The notes beneath the pieces were generated by a model. It was not told where the DNA came from. It made no database searches and was given only the letters and a program-made list of their open reading frames with translations. From a virus, in IMG/VR virus record IMGVR_UViG_3300023184_000295, positions 1 to 37,265 of that record: 37,265 bases of DNA; one strand, 5' to 3'. Position 1 is the first letter of the stretch, and each line of letters begins with the position of its first letter. This document shows positions 7,913 to 14,398 of the stretch, piece by piece. The translations under genes were made by a program, and so were the position numbers.

Positions 7913-8758
7913 ATGACCCAAACTGCGAACCCGCTGAAACAATTTTTTAGACAACCAGCAATTTATTTGAGTTTGCCATCAGGTGGTCGCCATTGGCCCG
8001 CTACGGCATTGGCCATGCCCGAAAATCGAGAGTTGCCAGTTTATCCCATGACTGCCATAGACGAAATAACCTATCGCACTCCGGATGCACTTTTCAACGG
8101 ACAGGCTGTGATCAATGTGGTTCAAAGTTGTGTGCCCAACATCAAAAATGCATGGGAAATACCTGGGATTGATTTAAACGCTGTGTTAATTGCCATTAGA
8201 ATTGCCAGTTACGGGCACGAGATGGAACTGGCTACAAAATGTCCCAAGTGTGAAACTGAGTCAGACTTTGGTATAGATTTGCGCATGGTTCTTGATAGTA
8301 TCCAGGAGCCTGACTACTCAACCCCGATTCAGCATGGTGATTTAGAAATCACACTCATGCCTGTGAGTTACCGAAATCAAAATCAAGTGGGTCTCCGACA
8401 ATACGAGCAACAGCGTAGTGTGCAACAGATTCAGAATGATCCTAACATGAGCGATGAGGAAAAAATCAAACGACTCAATGAAACCATGCACCTGATCACA
8501 GAACTCACAATTGAAACGCTCAAATACAGCATTGCCAGCATACGCACACCAGATACACTGGTAACCGAAATTGAATTCATACGTGACTTCCTGGTCAATT
8601 GTGATCGTAAACTGTATCAAGAGATTCGAGATCGTGTAATTGAACTTCGAAATTCGAGTGAACTCAAACCATTCGAAGTTGTGTGCCCTGAATGCAGTCA
8701 CAAACACCAACAAACACTTACCCTGGATCAAGCCGCTTTTTTCGGGGTCGCCTCCTAA
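7913..8758 (+). CDS. gp26: Baseplate hub assembly / tail chaperone protein, gp26-type
   Basis: A 281-residue protein resembling the T4 baseplate (gp26) family. T4 gp26 acts in baseplate hub assembly. Supporting segments are the PSGGRHW motif at 23-29, the YPMTAIDEITYRTPDALFNG block at 44-63, VVQSCVPNIKNAWEIPGIDL at about 69-88, and two CxxC pairs (CPKC near 109, CPEC near 262) that look like a zinc-binding ribbon. This N-terminal block is typical of gp26-like proteins in marine T4-like phages. The start has AGGTGAG two bases before the ATG and is divergent from the tape-measure gene by 40 bases. The 3' end carries a slippery heptamer just before the stop (see separate entries), so a second, longer product of 353 residues is likely. 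Confidence 0.8.
   Translation: MTQTANPLKQFFRQPAIYLSLPSGGRHWPATALAMPENRELPVYPMTAIDEITYRTPDALFNGQAVINVVQSCVPNIKNAWEIPGIDLNAVLIAIRIASYGHEMELATKCPKCETESDFGIDLRMVLDSIQEPDYSTPIQHGDLEITLMPVSYRNQNQVGLRQYEQQRSVQQIQNDPNMSDEEKIKRLNETMHLITELTIETLKYSIASIRTPDTLVTEIEFIRDFLVNCDRKLYQEIRDRVIELRNSSELKPFEVVCPECSHKHQQTLTLDQAAFFGVAS
8737..8743 (+). promoter_or_regulatory. Candidate programmed -1 ribosomal frameshift site (T_TTT_TTC)
   Basis: In the gp26-type frame the codons are GCT TTT TTC GGG, which gives the canonical X_XXY_YYZ heptamer TTTTTTC five codons before the stop at 8756-8758. A -1 slip changes the reading to TTT TTT CGG GGT CGC CTC and joins the downstream frame, which stays open to 8973. A 7-bp perfect stem begins six bases after the heptamer. 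The resulting fusion would be 353 residues. Confidence 0.65.
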
Positions 8759-8810
8759 GCCTGTCGACTGAGGAAATTTCTGCCATGATAGACGGCATGG
8801 AAGAGGAGGC
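8750..8810 (+). promoter_or_regulatory. Stem-loop downstream of the slippery site
   Basis: GCCTCCT at 8750-8756 pairs perfectly with AGGAGGC at 8804-8810, a GC-rich 7-bp stem. The spacer from the slippery heptamer (GGGGTC, 8744-8749) is six bases, within the usual 5-9. The loop contains a smaller hairpin, TGCC 8781-8784 with GGCA 8794-8797. The loop also holds the alternative ribosome-binding site GAGGAA (8770-8775) and ATG (8785), so the structure could instead couple translation of the two genes. Confidence 0.55.
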
Positions 8811-8973
8811 AAATGATGTCCGGGCAAATTGTTTAAAAATGAGTTGGCATCTACGCGGTGGCGGCACATATGAAGATGTCATGAACATGAGTTATCAGGA
8901 ACGCACCCTGGTAGCAGAGTTGATCAAGAGCAATCTTGAAACCACACAAAAATCAAAATTAAATTTCTTCTAA
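8785..8973 (+). CDS. gp26 frameshift extension / small downstream tail-assembly ORF
   Basis: The frame is open across the gp26-type stop and ends at 8973. Translated from ATG 8785 it gives 62 residues, with GAGGAA nine bases upstream. Entered by a -1 slip at 8737-8743 it adds 77 residues beginning RGRLLSLSTEEISAMIDG to the gp26-type protein. The sequence contains MEEEANDVRANCLKMSWHL and MSYQERTLVAELIKSNLE, a helical, charged pattern like the short second component (T) of G/GT-type tail assembly chaperones. Such chaperones are commonly made by frameshifting and encoded beside the tape measure, as here. The segment between the slip site and ATG 8785 also reads like protein, which favours fusion. 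T4 gp51 occupies this genomic slot, but I see no clear resemblance to it. Confidence 0.65.
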   Translation: MIDGMEEEANDVRANCLKMSWHLRGGGTYEDVMNMSYQERTLVAELIKSNLETTQKSKLNFF

Positions 8974-9473
8974 TGGAACTGGAACAAGTACGAGCAGATA
9001 TAGAATCCTGGATTGAGAACTTTGTGGAAGTTCCACATCCTGCCTTGGGCGGTTTTCCTCCTTGTCCGTTTGCACGGTCAGCAAGACTCCGACGTACCTA
9101 TGGAGTGTTCTTGGGTGCTGACCCTTTGTATGATTTAAAGAATCGTGCCAGGTATGGCATGGAAAAGTATGAAGTTGTTATCTATGCCTATGACCCTGCA
9201 GAGTGGTCACGTGAACTGTTTGCCAACAGCATTGAACTGGCTAACAAAGAAACTTTGATCCCCAGAGACTTGATTGCCATGGAAGATCATCCTGGCGATC
9301 CAGAAATTGTCAACGGAGTCACAATGAATCAAGGTACCTATGCACTGGCATTGATACAAGGCTTGAGTGATCTCAATACCAAAGCAAAACAAATGTCTGC
9401 TCGTGGATTTTATCACGACTGGCCGGAAGAATACTTGCAAGGCCTATTCCATCATAGACAGGATCCAAGATGA
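8973..9473 (+). CDS. Conserved hypothetical protein, 166 aa
   Basis: A 166-residue soluble protein whose ATG overlaps the previous stop (TAATG), so it is probably translated by coupling. It has a notable PHPALGGFPPCPFARSARLR segment at 22-41, with a single Cys flanked by prolines, followed by an alpha/beta-looking core (EKYEVVIYAYDP near 64-75) and a helix-rich C terminus ending in YHDWPEEYLQGLFHHRQ. The CPFA motif and the acidic YAYDP motif recur in small proteins from aquatic bacteria and phages, but I do not recognise a family with a known reaction. No signal peptide or membrane segment is present. The position behind the chaperone-like genes need not mean a tail role, because the following genes look like accessory genes. 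Confidence 0.75.
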   Translation: MELEQVRADIESWIENFVEVPHPALGGFPPCPFARSARLRRTYGVFLGADPLYDLKNRARYGMEKYEVVIYAYDPAEWSRELFANSIELANKETLIPRDLIAMEDHPGDPEIVNGVTMNQGTYALALIQGLSDLNTKAKQMSARGFYHDWPEEYLQGLFHHRQDPR

Positions 9474-9904
9474 CCTATCAATTTGCCAGAATAGATTTGA
9501 GCAAGACCAACTACGAACCAACTGTAAAGTGGGAATACCTTCGTGACCCGGACATTGCAAAGTTGAATCAGATCTATAGAGATTATTGCAAATACAAACA
9601 CTTTGCCAGCGTCATGCCCATATTTGATAGTCGCTATCTAGATCCAATAACCGATGTGGTTGGCTACTACGATAACAGCAAATTGGTAGCGTTCAGTTTA
9701 ATTCGACGCTATGACAAGGAAAATGCCTTGTGCGATCAATTTGCATGGAACTATCACAATCCTCGATTGCGGTTAGGGATAGAAACAATGAAAACAGAGT
9801 GTGCTATCTACAAGGCACGAGGATACCGATACTTGTATCTTGAGCAAGCACACCTGTACAAATCTGAAATAGACGGATTTGAAATACTAGGACCACTGGA
9901 GTAA
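9470..9904 (+). CDS. Small protein, possible GNAT-fold acyltransferase-like
   Basis: A 144-residue protein overlapping the preceding gene by four bases (ATGA), with AGGA upstream. The middle and end resemble the acyl-CoA or aminoacyl transfer fold of GNAT and arginyl-tRNA-protein transferase-like proteins. There is a strand pair with VVGYYDNSKLVAFSLIRRYD at about 62-81, then CDQFAWNYHNPRLRLGIETM, then a helix, and YRYLYLEQAHLYKSEIDGFE near the end. The classical GNAT pyrophosphate loop (Q/RxxGxG/A) is not obvious, so catalytic activity is uncertain. Together with its neighbours on both sides it forms a set of three tightly packed accessory genes. The protein-coding call is firm and the family assignment tentative. 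Confidence 0.6.
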   Translation: MTYQFARIDLSKTNYEPTVKWEYLRDPDIAKLNQIYRDYCKYKHFASVMPIFDSRYLDPITDVVGYYDNSKLVAFSLIRRYDKENALCDQFAWNYHNPRLRLGIETMKTECAIYKARGYRYLYLEQAHLYKSEIDGFEILGPLE

Positions 9905-9906
9905 CT

Positions 9907-10242
9907 ATGGATTTATATACAATTTGGGCAGACAAAGAAGGCGACATATCAGATTTAGACTGGGTCAACGGAATGAAAAGTTTCTTTGACCACTTGATCA
10001 CAGAAGGCAAGATGGAATCGTATAGAATCACCCGATGCAAGATGGGCTTTCGTTCGATCGCTGACATGCCAGAATGGATGATCATCATGGAGTTCCGTGA
10101 CATGGGTCAAATGGATTCAGCATTCAAGCGAGTTGCACCACTAGAAGGCGAACTCGAAGAAAAACACAAAAGTTTCAATCAATTTGTTTCAGGCAATATA
10201 CAACATGCCTTGTTTAGAGATTGGCCAGATACTAATCTTTAA
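9907..10242 (+). CDS. Small conserved hypothetical protein, 111 aa (dimeric alpha/beta-like)
   Basis: A 111-residue protein starting two bases after the previous stop, with GGAG in the preceding gene end. The layout is strand, helix, strand, strand, helix: MDLYTIWADK, then SDLDWVNGMKSFFDHLITEG, then YRITRCKMGFR, then WMIIMEFRDMGQMDSAF. This is the pattern of small ferredoxin-like dimeric alpha/beta barrel proteins, and it resembles an uncharacterised domain family (possibly DUF6614) seen in aquatic bacteria. No catalytic residues can be named. It is the last gene of the plus-strand cluster that begins with the gp26-type gene. An 8-bp hairpin starts seven bases after the stop. Confidence 0.65.
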   Translation: MDLYTIWADKEGDISDLDWVNGMKSFFDHLITEGKMESYRITRCKMGFRSIADMPEWMIIMEFRDMGQMDSAFKRVAPLEGELEEKHKSFNQFVSGNIQHALFRDWPDTNL

Positions 10243-10248
10243 CACTCA

Positions 10249-10267
10249 AGATGTGCAACGCACATCT
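10249..10267 (+). terminator. Hairpin after the gp26-cluster operon
   Basis: AGATGTGC, loop AAC, GCACATCT form a perfect 8-bp stem seven bases after the stop at 10242. No T-tract follows (ATTAAC), so it may stabilise the 3' end of the message rather than terminate on its own. Confidence 0.4.
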
Positions 10268-10654
10268 ATTAACTTCGCTTGCGCTCGTTAATATGATTGT
10301 TTTTAAAGAGCGAAGCGATTAAGTATTCATGTAGATTAATCTAGTCAGACGGAACCGTTTGCATGGTTCCGCTTGCGTCTTCATGTGAGTATCACTAGCC
10401 AAGACTTTGGAAGTAGGTTGTTTTTATACACCGTATGCTACAGGGCTCTGACCTTTCCCCACCTACGTCGACATCGCAATTGCTTGCTACCTTAAACCTC
10501 GTTCCTAGCGTTTAAGTTTTTATAGCCGGTGTTCTCGTATGCTAACATTCATACTATATCAATGCGTCGGCCTTATGTTTCTAGCCTCAAACTCACTTCC
10601 GATTTTTCAGGATACTGGGATTTACCCAGGGGAGTGCATCAATATGTTACGTGT

Positions 10655-10678
10655 CCAGGTTTTATTTGCCTGGTTTTT
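10655..10678 (+). terminator. Candidate intrinsic terminator at the right end of the gene-free region
   Basis: CCAGGT at 10655-10660 pairs with GCCTGG at 10668-10673 around a seven-base TTTATTT loop and is followed by five T. It lies more than 400 bases after the last plus-strand gene, which suggests that the intervening plus-strand RNA is transcribed. Confidence 0.45.
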
Positions 10679-10710
10679 CCACAGCGGTATTACAAACTGG
10701 CCCGCTAACC

Positions 10711-10977
10711 TTAAGTGTTAGGATTAATATAACCTTTAGGAATCCAATTAACAAATTTGCCACCGCATGTGTTGCAGATTACTTTACCTGCATGTGGTCC
10801 GGTGGACTTGTTAACAATTTCCCAATCGTGGTCTTTGTGAATGCCTAGTTGTTGCCTGAGTTTTGTTCGTTGATTGTGCCATGCTTGATCAAATCCAGTT
10901 TTTGGGTTGGTCCAATACGGGTCGTTTAAAAAACCAGTATCGCTTTTGTTAGTTTTATTATAGTCAAGTTTTGTCAT
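10711..10977 (-). CDS. Small zinc-ribbon-like protein, 88 aa
   Basis: An 88-residue polar protein overlapping the end of the GIY-YIG gene by four bases (ATGA), so it is translated in the same message. Its C-terminal third, GPHAGKVICNTCGGKFVNWI at 60-79, holds a CxxC pair (Cys68, Cys71) with nearby His62 and His50 that could complete a zinc site, followed by a Trp-containing KFVNWIPKG strand. This single-knuckle pattern occurs in small proteins of T4-like phages, where its function is unknown. The N-terminal half (DPYWTNPKTGFDQAWHNQRT) is helical and charged. Linkage to a nuclease-like gene hints at nucleic acid work, but this is inference. Confidence 0.65.
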   Translation of the reverse strand: MTKLDYNKTNKSDTGFLNDPYWTNPKTGFDQAWHNQRTKLRQQLGIHKDHDWEIVNKSTGPHAGKVICNTCGGKFVNWIPKGYINPNT

Positions 10978-11402
10978 ATTTTGTCAATGATGTGACTGCC
11001 GTGTACCCTAACTTGGATATGCCCATTGTAATAATCTCGTGATTCTAATACTCTTCTTGAAAATTGTTCCCTAGCCTCAATGTAACTACATTCAGACTTG
11101 CTTTTGCAATAGTAAAGTATTTCTCTGGTAAAGTTTTCGGTGCCTAGTTTGATTACGTCTGCGGTTAATTCTGGGCTTGACCCATAGTACTCTCTCCAAT
11201 CACTGTCGATCTTGGAGCGTATCTTCTTCCGCTTTTTGTTGCCGTTTTTTTGTTTTACAGTCTTGTATGTGGTTTTGCTAAATTTTGCTAATTTTTTGCC
11301 TATGTACTTGCGTCCAGTGAGATTACATGTGATCAAGTAAACAAATCCCACACAGTCTTCGGGCAACGTCTCAATTGGGGTATCTTGATATAGCCATGTC
11401 AT
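10974..11402 (-). CDS. GIY-YIG family endonuclease-like protein
   Basis: A 142-residue protein with the GIY-YIG nuclease core. GFVYLITCNLTGRKYIGKK (residues 19-37) carries the two strands equivalent to GIY and YIG. A long basic insertion (KTVKQKNGNKKRKKIRSK, 47-64) and the helix DWREYYGSSPEL follow. YIEAREQF (108-115) supplies the conserved Glu at 109, and YYNGHI supplies the late Asn. In the family this domain makes single-metal DNA cuts, and phages carry it as free-standing homing endonucleases or as repair and recombination nucleases. No separate DNA-binding domain is present, so specificity may come from the basic insert or a partner such as the zinc-ribbon gene it overlaps. No intron or inserted host gene is evident beside it, so a homing role is not shown. 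Confidence 0.78.
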   Translation of the reverse strand: MTWLYQDTPIETLPEDCVGFVYLITCNLTGRKYIGKKLAKFSKTTYKTVKQKNGNKKRKKIRSKIDSDWREYYGSSPELTADVIKLGTENFTREILYYCKSKSECSYIEAREQFSRRVLESRDYYNGHIQVRVHGSHIIDKI

Positions 11403-11459
11403 AAAAGTGTAAGATTTATCCTTGCGTTATAGTTATCTCCGTTGCTGCCTTTTGTAAAA

Positions 11460-12083
11460 TTATATTGTTGATTGCTGTTGCTGTAGCGTTGTTACTTTTT
11501 GATAGATTTCTTCCAGTAAATGTTGTGTGTTTTGTTGCTCTGCTAGTTCAATCTGTTGTTGCTTTTGTGATAAAAAACTCAATACAGGTATGCCTAGTTT
11601 GATTGTCCAATTTCCATTTTCGCCCATGGTCAAACTGTGATTGGGTCCGGTATCAATCCCGTTATGCAAAAAATACTGGCGCTTGGTTGAATCAAGATCC
11701 ATAATATATGCACCTAGATCTTGATAGAGCAATTTGGTTTTCACAAGATCCACACCATTGATCACAATTTGATCAATAATCAGTTTTTGATTTTGTAAAA
11801 TTTGACCTTGATCATCAACCACAGTGTCATGATCTGTTTTATTATAATACACAATATCTAATACGCAACACTTTTGATCCTGTGTTGCTATGAATTCGTA
11901 ATCTAAACACTGGGTACCAATTATGGCACAATCTTCCAGCAGTTGTTGATTGAAACTGATCCTGACACAAGGCCAACGACCTTGTGCAGAAACTCCGGTC
12001 ATGGTCAGACTGATCTTGACCTGTTGAAAATTCAATTGGGCCCGTATTGATTCAGGAATCAACTGATGCAGTGTGTTCTTCAT
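11460..12083 (-). CDS. Unknown 207-aa protein, beta-rich, possible carbohydrate-binding-like
   Basis: A 207-residue protein whose start overlaps the end of the radical SAM gene upstream by 32 bases, so it belongs to that operon. Residues 20-165 look like an all-beta sandwich: alternating strands such as KISLTMTGVSAQGRWPCVRI (about 23-42), then CCVLDIVYYNKTDHDTVVDD (about 72-91), then QKLIIDQIVINGVDL. The YYNKTDHDTVV and IDQIVINGVDL motifs recall calcium-dependent xylan-binding modules (CBM36/60-like) and related phage proteins, but the similarity is weak. The last 40 residues are Gln-rich and coiled-coil-like. It may act with the radical SAM enzymes, or may be a virion decoration. I cannot assign a reaction. 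Confidence 0.55.
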   Translation of the reverse strand: MKNTLHQLIPESIRAQLNFQQVKISLTMTGVSAQGRWPCVRISFNQQLLEDCAIIGTQCLDYEFIATQDQKCCVLDIVYYNKTDHDTVVDDQGQILQNQKLIIDQIVINGVDLVKTKLLYQDLGAYIMDLDSTKRQYFLHNGIDTGPNHSLTMGENGNWTIKLGIPVLSFLSQKQQQIELAEQQNTQHLLEEIYQKVTTLQQQQSTI

Positions 12084-13524
12084 ATAGTCTAAGTTGATTC
12101 AATATTAAATGCAGTTCTTCTATACCATTGCTGGTCATGCCGGTACCCATCTCGTCTAGTATGACCTGGGCAACGACATGACGCCGTACTCGTTCCAACC
12201 AGGTGTTTGTGGGATCATCAACAGTGCCCCAGTCAAATGTATTGCGGTGATTGATCACGATGCCCAGTTGTTCAGCATGTTGATGAAGATATCCTTCGGG
12301 TTCAATCATCAAGGGCGGTCCCATGGCAATCTTGCTAATCACGCCGGCAGCAACATAACGATGACATCTCACAATAAACTCCAGAGTCTCAAGATAACGT
12401 TCCCAAGTTTCATTGTGAAAGCCATTCATCATGAGCAGTTGTGCCTGAAGACCGTGTTGTTCAAATTGATCTAATTCTTCAAATATGTCTTGCACAGCCA
12501 TTTTCTTTTGCATGGCTGCCAACACTGCGTTGCTGCCACTTTCGGCTCCGATGATCAAATTCACTGCACCTGATCTTTTGATCTTGTTATAGATGCCAGA
12601 TGGAATTTGTGATTGTGGCCTACAAATGTATTGTCCGTACCATGAGATTTTTTTATCAACAGGTTGTTGATCGTTGTAGTCAGCAATGATTTCTATCCAT
12701 TCATAAAAATCTCGTTGACTACCATTCACAAGACTATCAGTAAATTCAAATTTGGTAATATTATAACGCTGACTCAACTCAATCAGTTCTTGTGCCACAT
12801 TCTTTCCAGTTTTACGTCTGAAACTGCCAAACTTTCTTGGCACATTGCAAAATGTACAACTTCTAACACATCCTTTACTGCTGGTCACAGTGACCACAGG
12901 AACAGTGTGCCAAATATACTTGTCAAGTTGATAGTCATCAAAATTGGGTACCGGTACATCATTCATGTCAACAGGCAAGGATGTCAGGGCCTGGCCGGCC
13001 AAAACATCAACAATACTTTGTTCGCCTTCGCCATAGATAACATGATCTACCAACCGGTGAAATTGCATGTACTGGTCAAACTTTTTAAAATCAGCAGTCA
13101 AAAATCCCAAGAAGGTATCATCAACTGGCTCAGGAACTCCGTAGCCGCCGAGTATGATTTTGACTGCGGAAAAGGATTTGCGAAGTTCTTGACACAACAA
13201 CACACAAGCACGATGTTGAAAAGTACTAAAAACACTGAATGCCACAAACTTGGGATTTTGTTCCTGAACCAGTGTGCAAAAATCTTTGATCCATTGGTCA
13301 ATTTGCTCGGTTCTATCAAACTGGTTGTATGGTTCAAATTTTTTGCTTTGTTCGTAGTAAAGATCAAAATTTTTATTGCATTGATTGATATAAAAATTTA
13401 GCGAAAGATCTTCGGTCCTGGCAGCAAATCCCGCAGATTCTGCACAGGCTTTTAAAATTGCCGGAGCCGCAGGGGGACGATTGATCACACCAGATGGTAA
13501 ACTGCAAATCAAAACATCAATCAT
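12052..13524 (-). CDS. Radical SAM protein with N-terminal B12-binding-like domain
   Basis: A 490-residue enzyme of the class-B radical SAM type. Residues 1-210 look like a Rossmann-type cobalamin-binding-like region (MIDVLICSLP at the start, KIILGGYGVPEP near 122-133, YGEGEQSIVDV near 164-174). The usual DxHxxG cobalamin ligand motif is not visible, so base-on cofactor binding is doubtful. The radical SAM core begins at SSKGCVRSCTFCNVP with Cys219, Cys223 and Cys226 (CxxxCxxC) to hold the 4Fe-4S cluster. Later segments such as IIGAESGSNAVLAAM and QAQLLMMNGFHNETWERY fit the barrel. Relatives methylate, methylthiolate or rearrange unreactive carbons. The gene starts one base before the previous stop region (TGATATG) and shares an operon with gp46/gp47 and two other radical SAM enzymes. 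The substrate is unknown. Confidence 0.82.
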   Translation of the reverse strand: MIDVLICSLPSGVINRPPAAPAILKACAESAGFAARTEDLSLNFYINQCNKNFDLYYEQSKKFEPYNQFDRTEQIDQWIKDFCTLVQEQNPKFVAFSVFSTFQHRACVLLCQELRKSFSAVKIILGGYGVPEPVDDTFLGFLTADFKKFDQYMQFHRLVDHVIYGEGEQSIVDVLAGQALTSLPVDMNDVPVPNFDDYQLDKYIWHTVPVVTVTSSKGCVRSCTFCNVPRKFGSFRRKTGKNVAQELIELSQRYNITKFEFTDSLVNGSQRDFYEWIEIIADYNDQQPVDKKISWYGQYICRPQSQIPSGIYNKIKRSGAVNLIIGAESGSNAVLAAMQKKMAVQDIFEELDQFEQHGLQAQLLMMNGFHNETWERYLETLEFIVRCHRYVAAGVISKIAMGPPLMIEPEGYLHQHAEQLGIVINHRNTFDWGTVDDPTNTWLERVRRHVVAQVILDEMGTGMTSNGIEELHLILNQLRLYEEHTASVDS

Positions 13525-13525
13525 A

Positions 13526-14398
13526 TCAGGTTAATTCTAATTCTCTTTGCCACTGACTGCTGAATTTGGTTTCTGTGTGGTCTGTACCACAAATATCCAT
13601 GCATATGGCATTGGGTTGAGTGCTGTGCCACGAATTTTTCACAGATTCAAAATCCGTAATAAAATCCTGTTGCCTTGAACCCAGCCAACAGCAAGGACTG
13701 GTTCTTGCTTGTGCGTCAATAAAAAGACTCTGTTCCTTCAAGGCATGACAGTTTATGCTGGTGGCTTGAATCATTGATTGAGCCCAACCAGAAGGAAATT
13801 TTAGTTCGTTGGTAAATCCACGCCGCGACACCTTGGCTCTGAACCACTTGAATCCCATGTCCCGAGCCAGTTGCTCGCACTCATCTACTTGGTGTTGATT
13901 GTGTTGATATACCAGCATGTCCCAGTGCGCCGATCCACCTGCTTCAATAAAACTGCGAGCGTTGCTCATGAGTTTAGCCCAGTTCACGTTCTTGCGATAG
14001 GTAGCATTGGTTGACTCCAGGCCATCGATTGAGAATACCACATAGTCTCTTGGCTGATTGAGTATCTTGGCCAGTTCGTACCACCAGACAGTGGTTTGTA
14101 TACCACCATTGCTGTTCATGCCCAACACAATGTCAGGATTGATTTTTCTAAATGCTCTATAGATGTCCAAGGTATACTTACCAGCGGCTGGATCTCCGTA
14201 GTTGCCGCACATGAACATTTTGTCCAGTTGACGAATTTTTTCTTGATCAAATATCTGCAGAATTTTGTCCATGGCAAGATGATGCTGACGATCTTTTTTG
14301 AAGTCAGGATCAGTTTCTCTAGCACACAGAGCACATGCGGCCTGGCACACGTCTGTGGGCTCAAGATGCAGTACTTTTATGTCACGCAAGGTCCACAT
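13526..14398 (-). CDS. Radical SAM/SPASM-like protein, 290 aa
   Basis: A 290-residue radical SAM enzyme with the cluster motif close to the N terminus: LEPTDVCQAACALCARE, with Cys18, Cys22 and Cys25. FMCGNYGDPAAGKYTLDIYR (about 62-81) corresponds to the GGEP-like SAM-binding strand, and VVFSIDGLESTNATYRKN is the typical SIDG segment. The C terminus has a SPASM/twitch-type cysteine set (INCHALK, SPCCWLGSR, CMDICGTD) that would bind an auxiliary Fe-S cluster. Such enzymes commonly modify peptide or protein side chains, though carbohydrate and cofactor substrates are also known. It overlaps the end of gp46 by 17 bases and is immediately followed by the B12-type radical SAM gene. No short precursor peptide gene is visible nearby. 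Confidence 0.85.
   Translation of the reverse strand: MWTLRDIKVLHLEPTDVCQAACALCARETDPDFKKDRQHHLAMDKILQIFDQEKIRQLDKMFMCGNYGDPAAGKYTLDIYRAFRKINPDIVLGMNSNGGIQTTVWWYELAKILNQPRDYVVFSIDGLESTNATYRKNVNWAKLMSNARSFIEAGGSAHWDMLVYQHNQHQVDECEQLARDMGFKWFRAKVSRRGFTNELKFPSGWAQSMIQATSINCHALKEQSLFIDAQARTSPCCWLGSRQQDFITDFESVKNSWHSTQPNAICMDICGTDHTETKFSSQWQRELELT

Larger units (their letters stand above)
10243..10710. other. Gene-free, hairpin-rich convergent region; candidate structured RNA
   Basis: There is no convincing gene in these 468 bases; short open frames here have no ribosome-binding site or protein-like composition. Several perfect or near-perfect stems are visible. They are 10249-10256 with 10260-10267 (8 bp, three-base loop); 10273-10279 with 10309-10315 (7 bp); GGAACC 10351-10356 with GGTTCC 10365-10370, closed further by AGAC/GTCT; 10491-10497 with 10510-10516 followed by five T; 10538-10542 with 10551-10555; 10615-10619 with 10625-10629; and 10655-10660 with 10668-10673 followed by five T. 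ACACCG 10428-10433 can also pair with CGGTGT 10527-10532. Two T-tracts after stems on the plus strand suggest a plus-strand transcript. It could alternatively be only a double terminator region between converging operons. Confidence 0.4.

Noticed and set aside
10243-10710. Group I or group II intron, tmRNA or tRNA
   Set aside because: No recognisable P7/catalytic core, domain V, tmRNA tag frame or T-loop consensus could be found by eye, and no split gene flanks the region.
11403-11459. Precursor peptide gene for the radical SAM enzymes
   Set aside because: The only gap in the operon is 57 bases and has no open frame with a ribosome-binding site; no short Cys- or Gly-rich peptide frame was found between the radical SAM genes either.
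12664-13401. A 245-codon plus-strand open frame opposite the B12-type radical SAM gene
   Set aside because: It is antisense to a gene with intact catalytic motifs, its composition is not protein-like and there is no ribosome-binding site.
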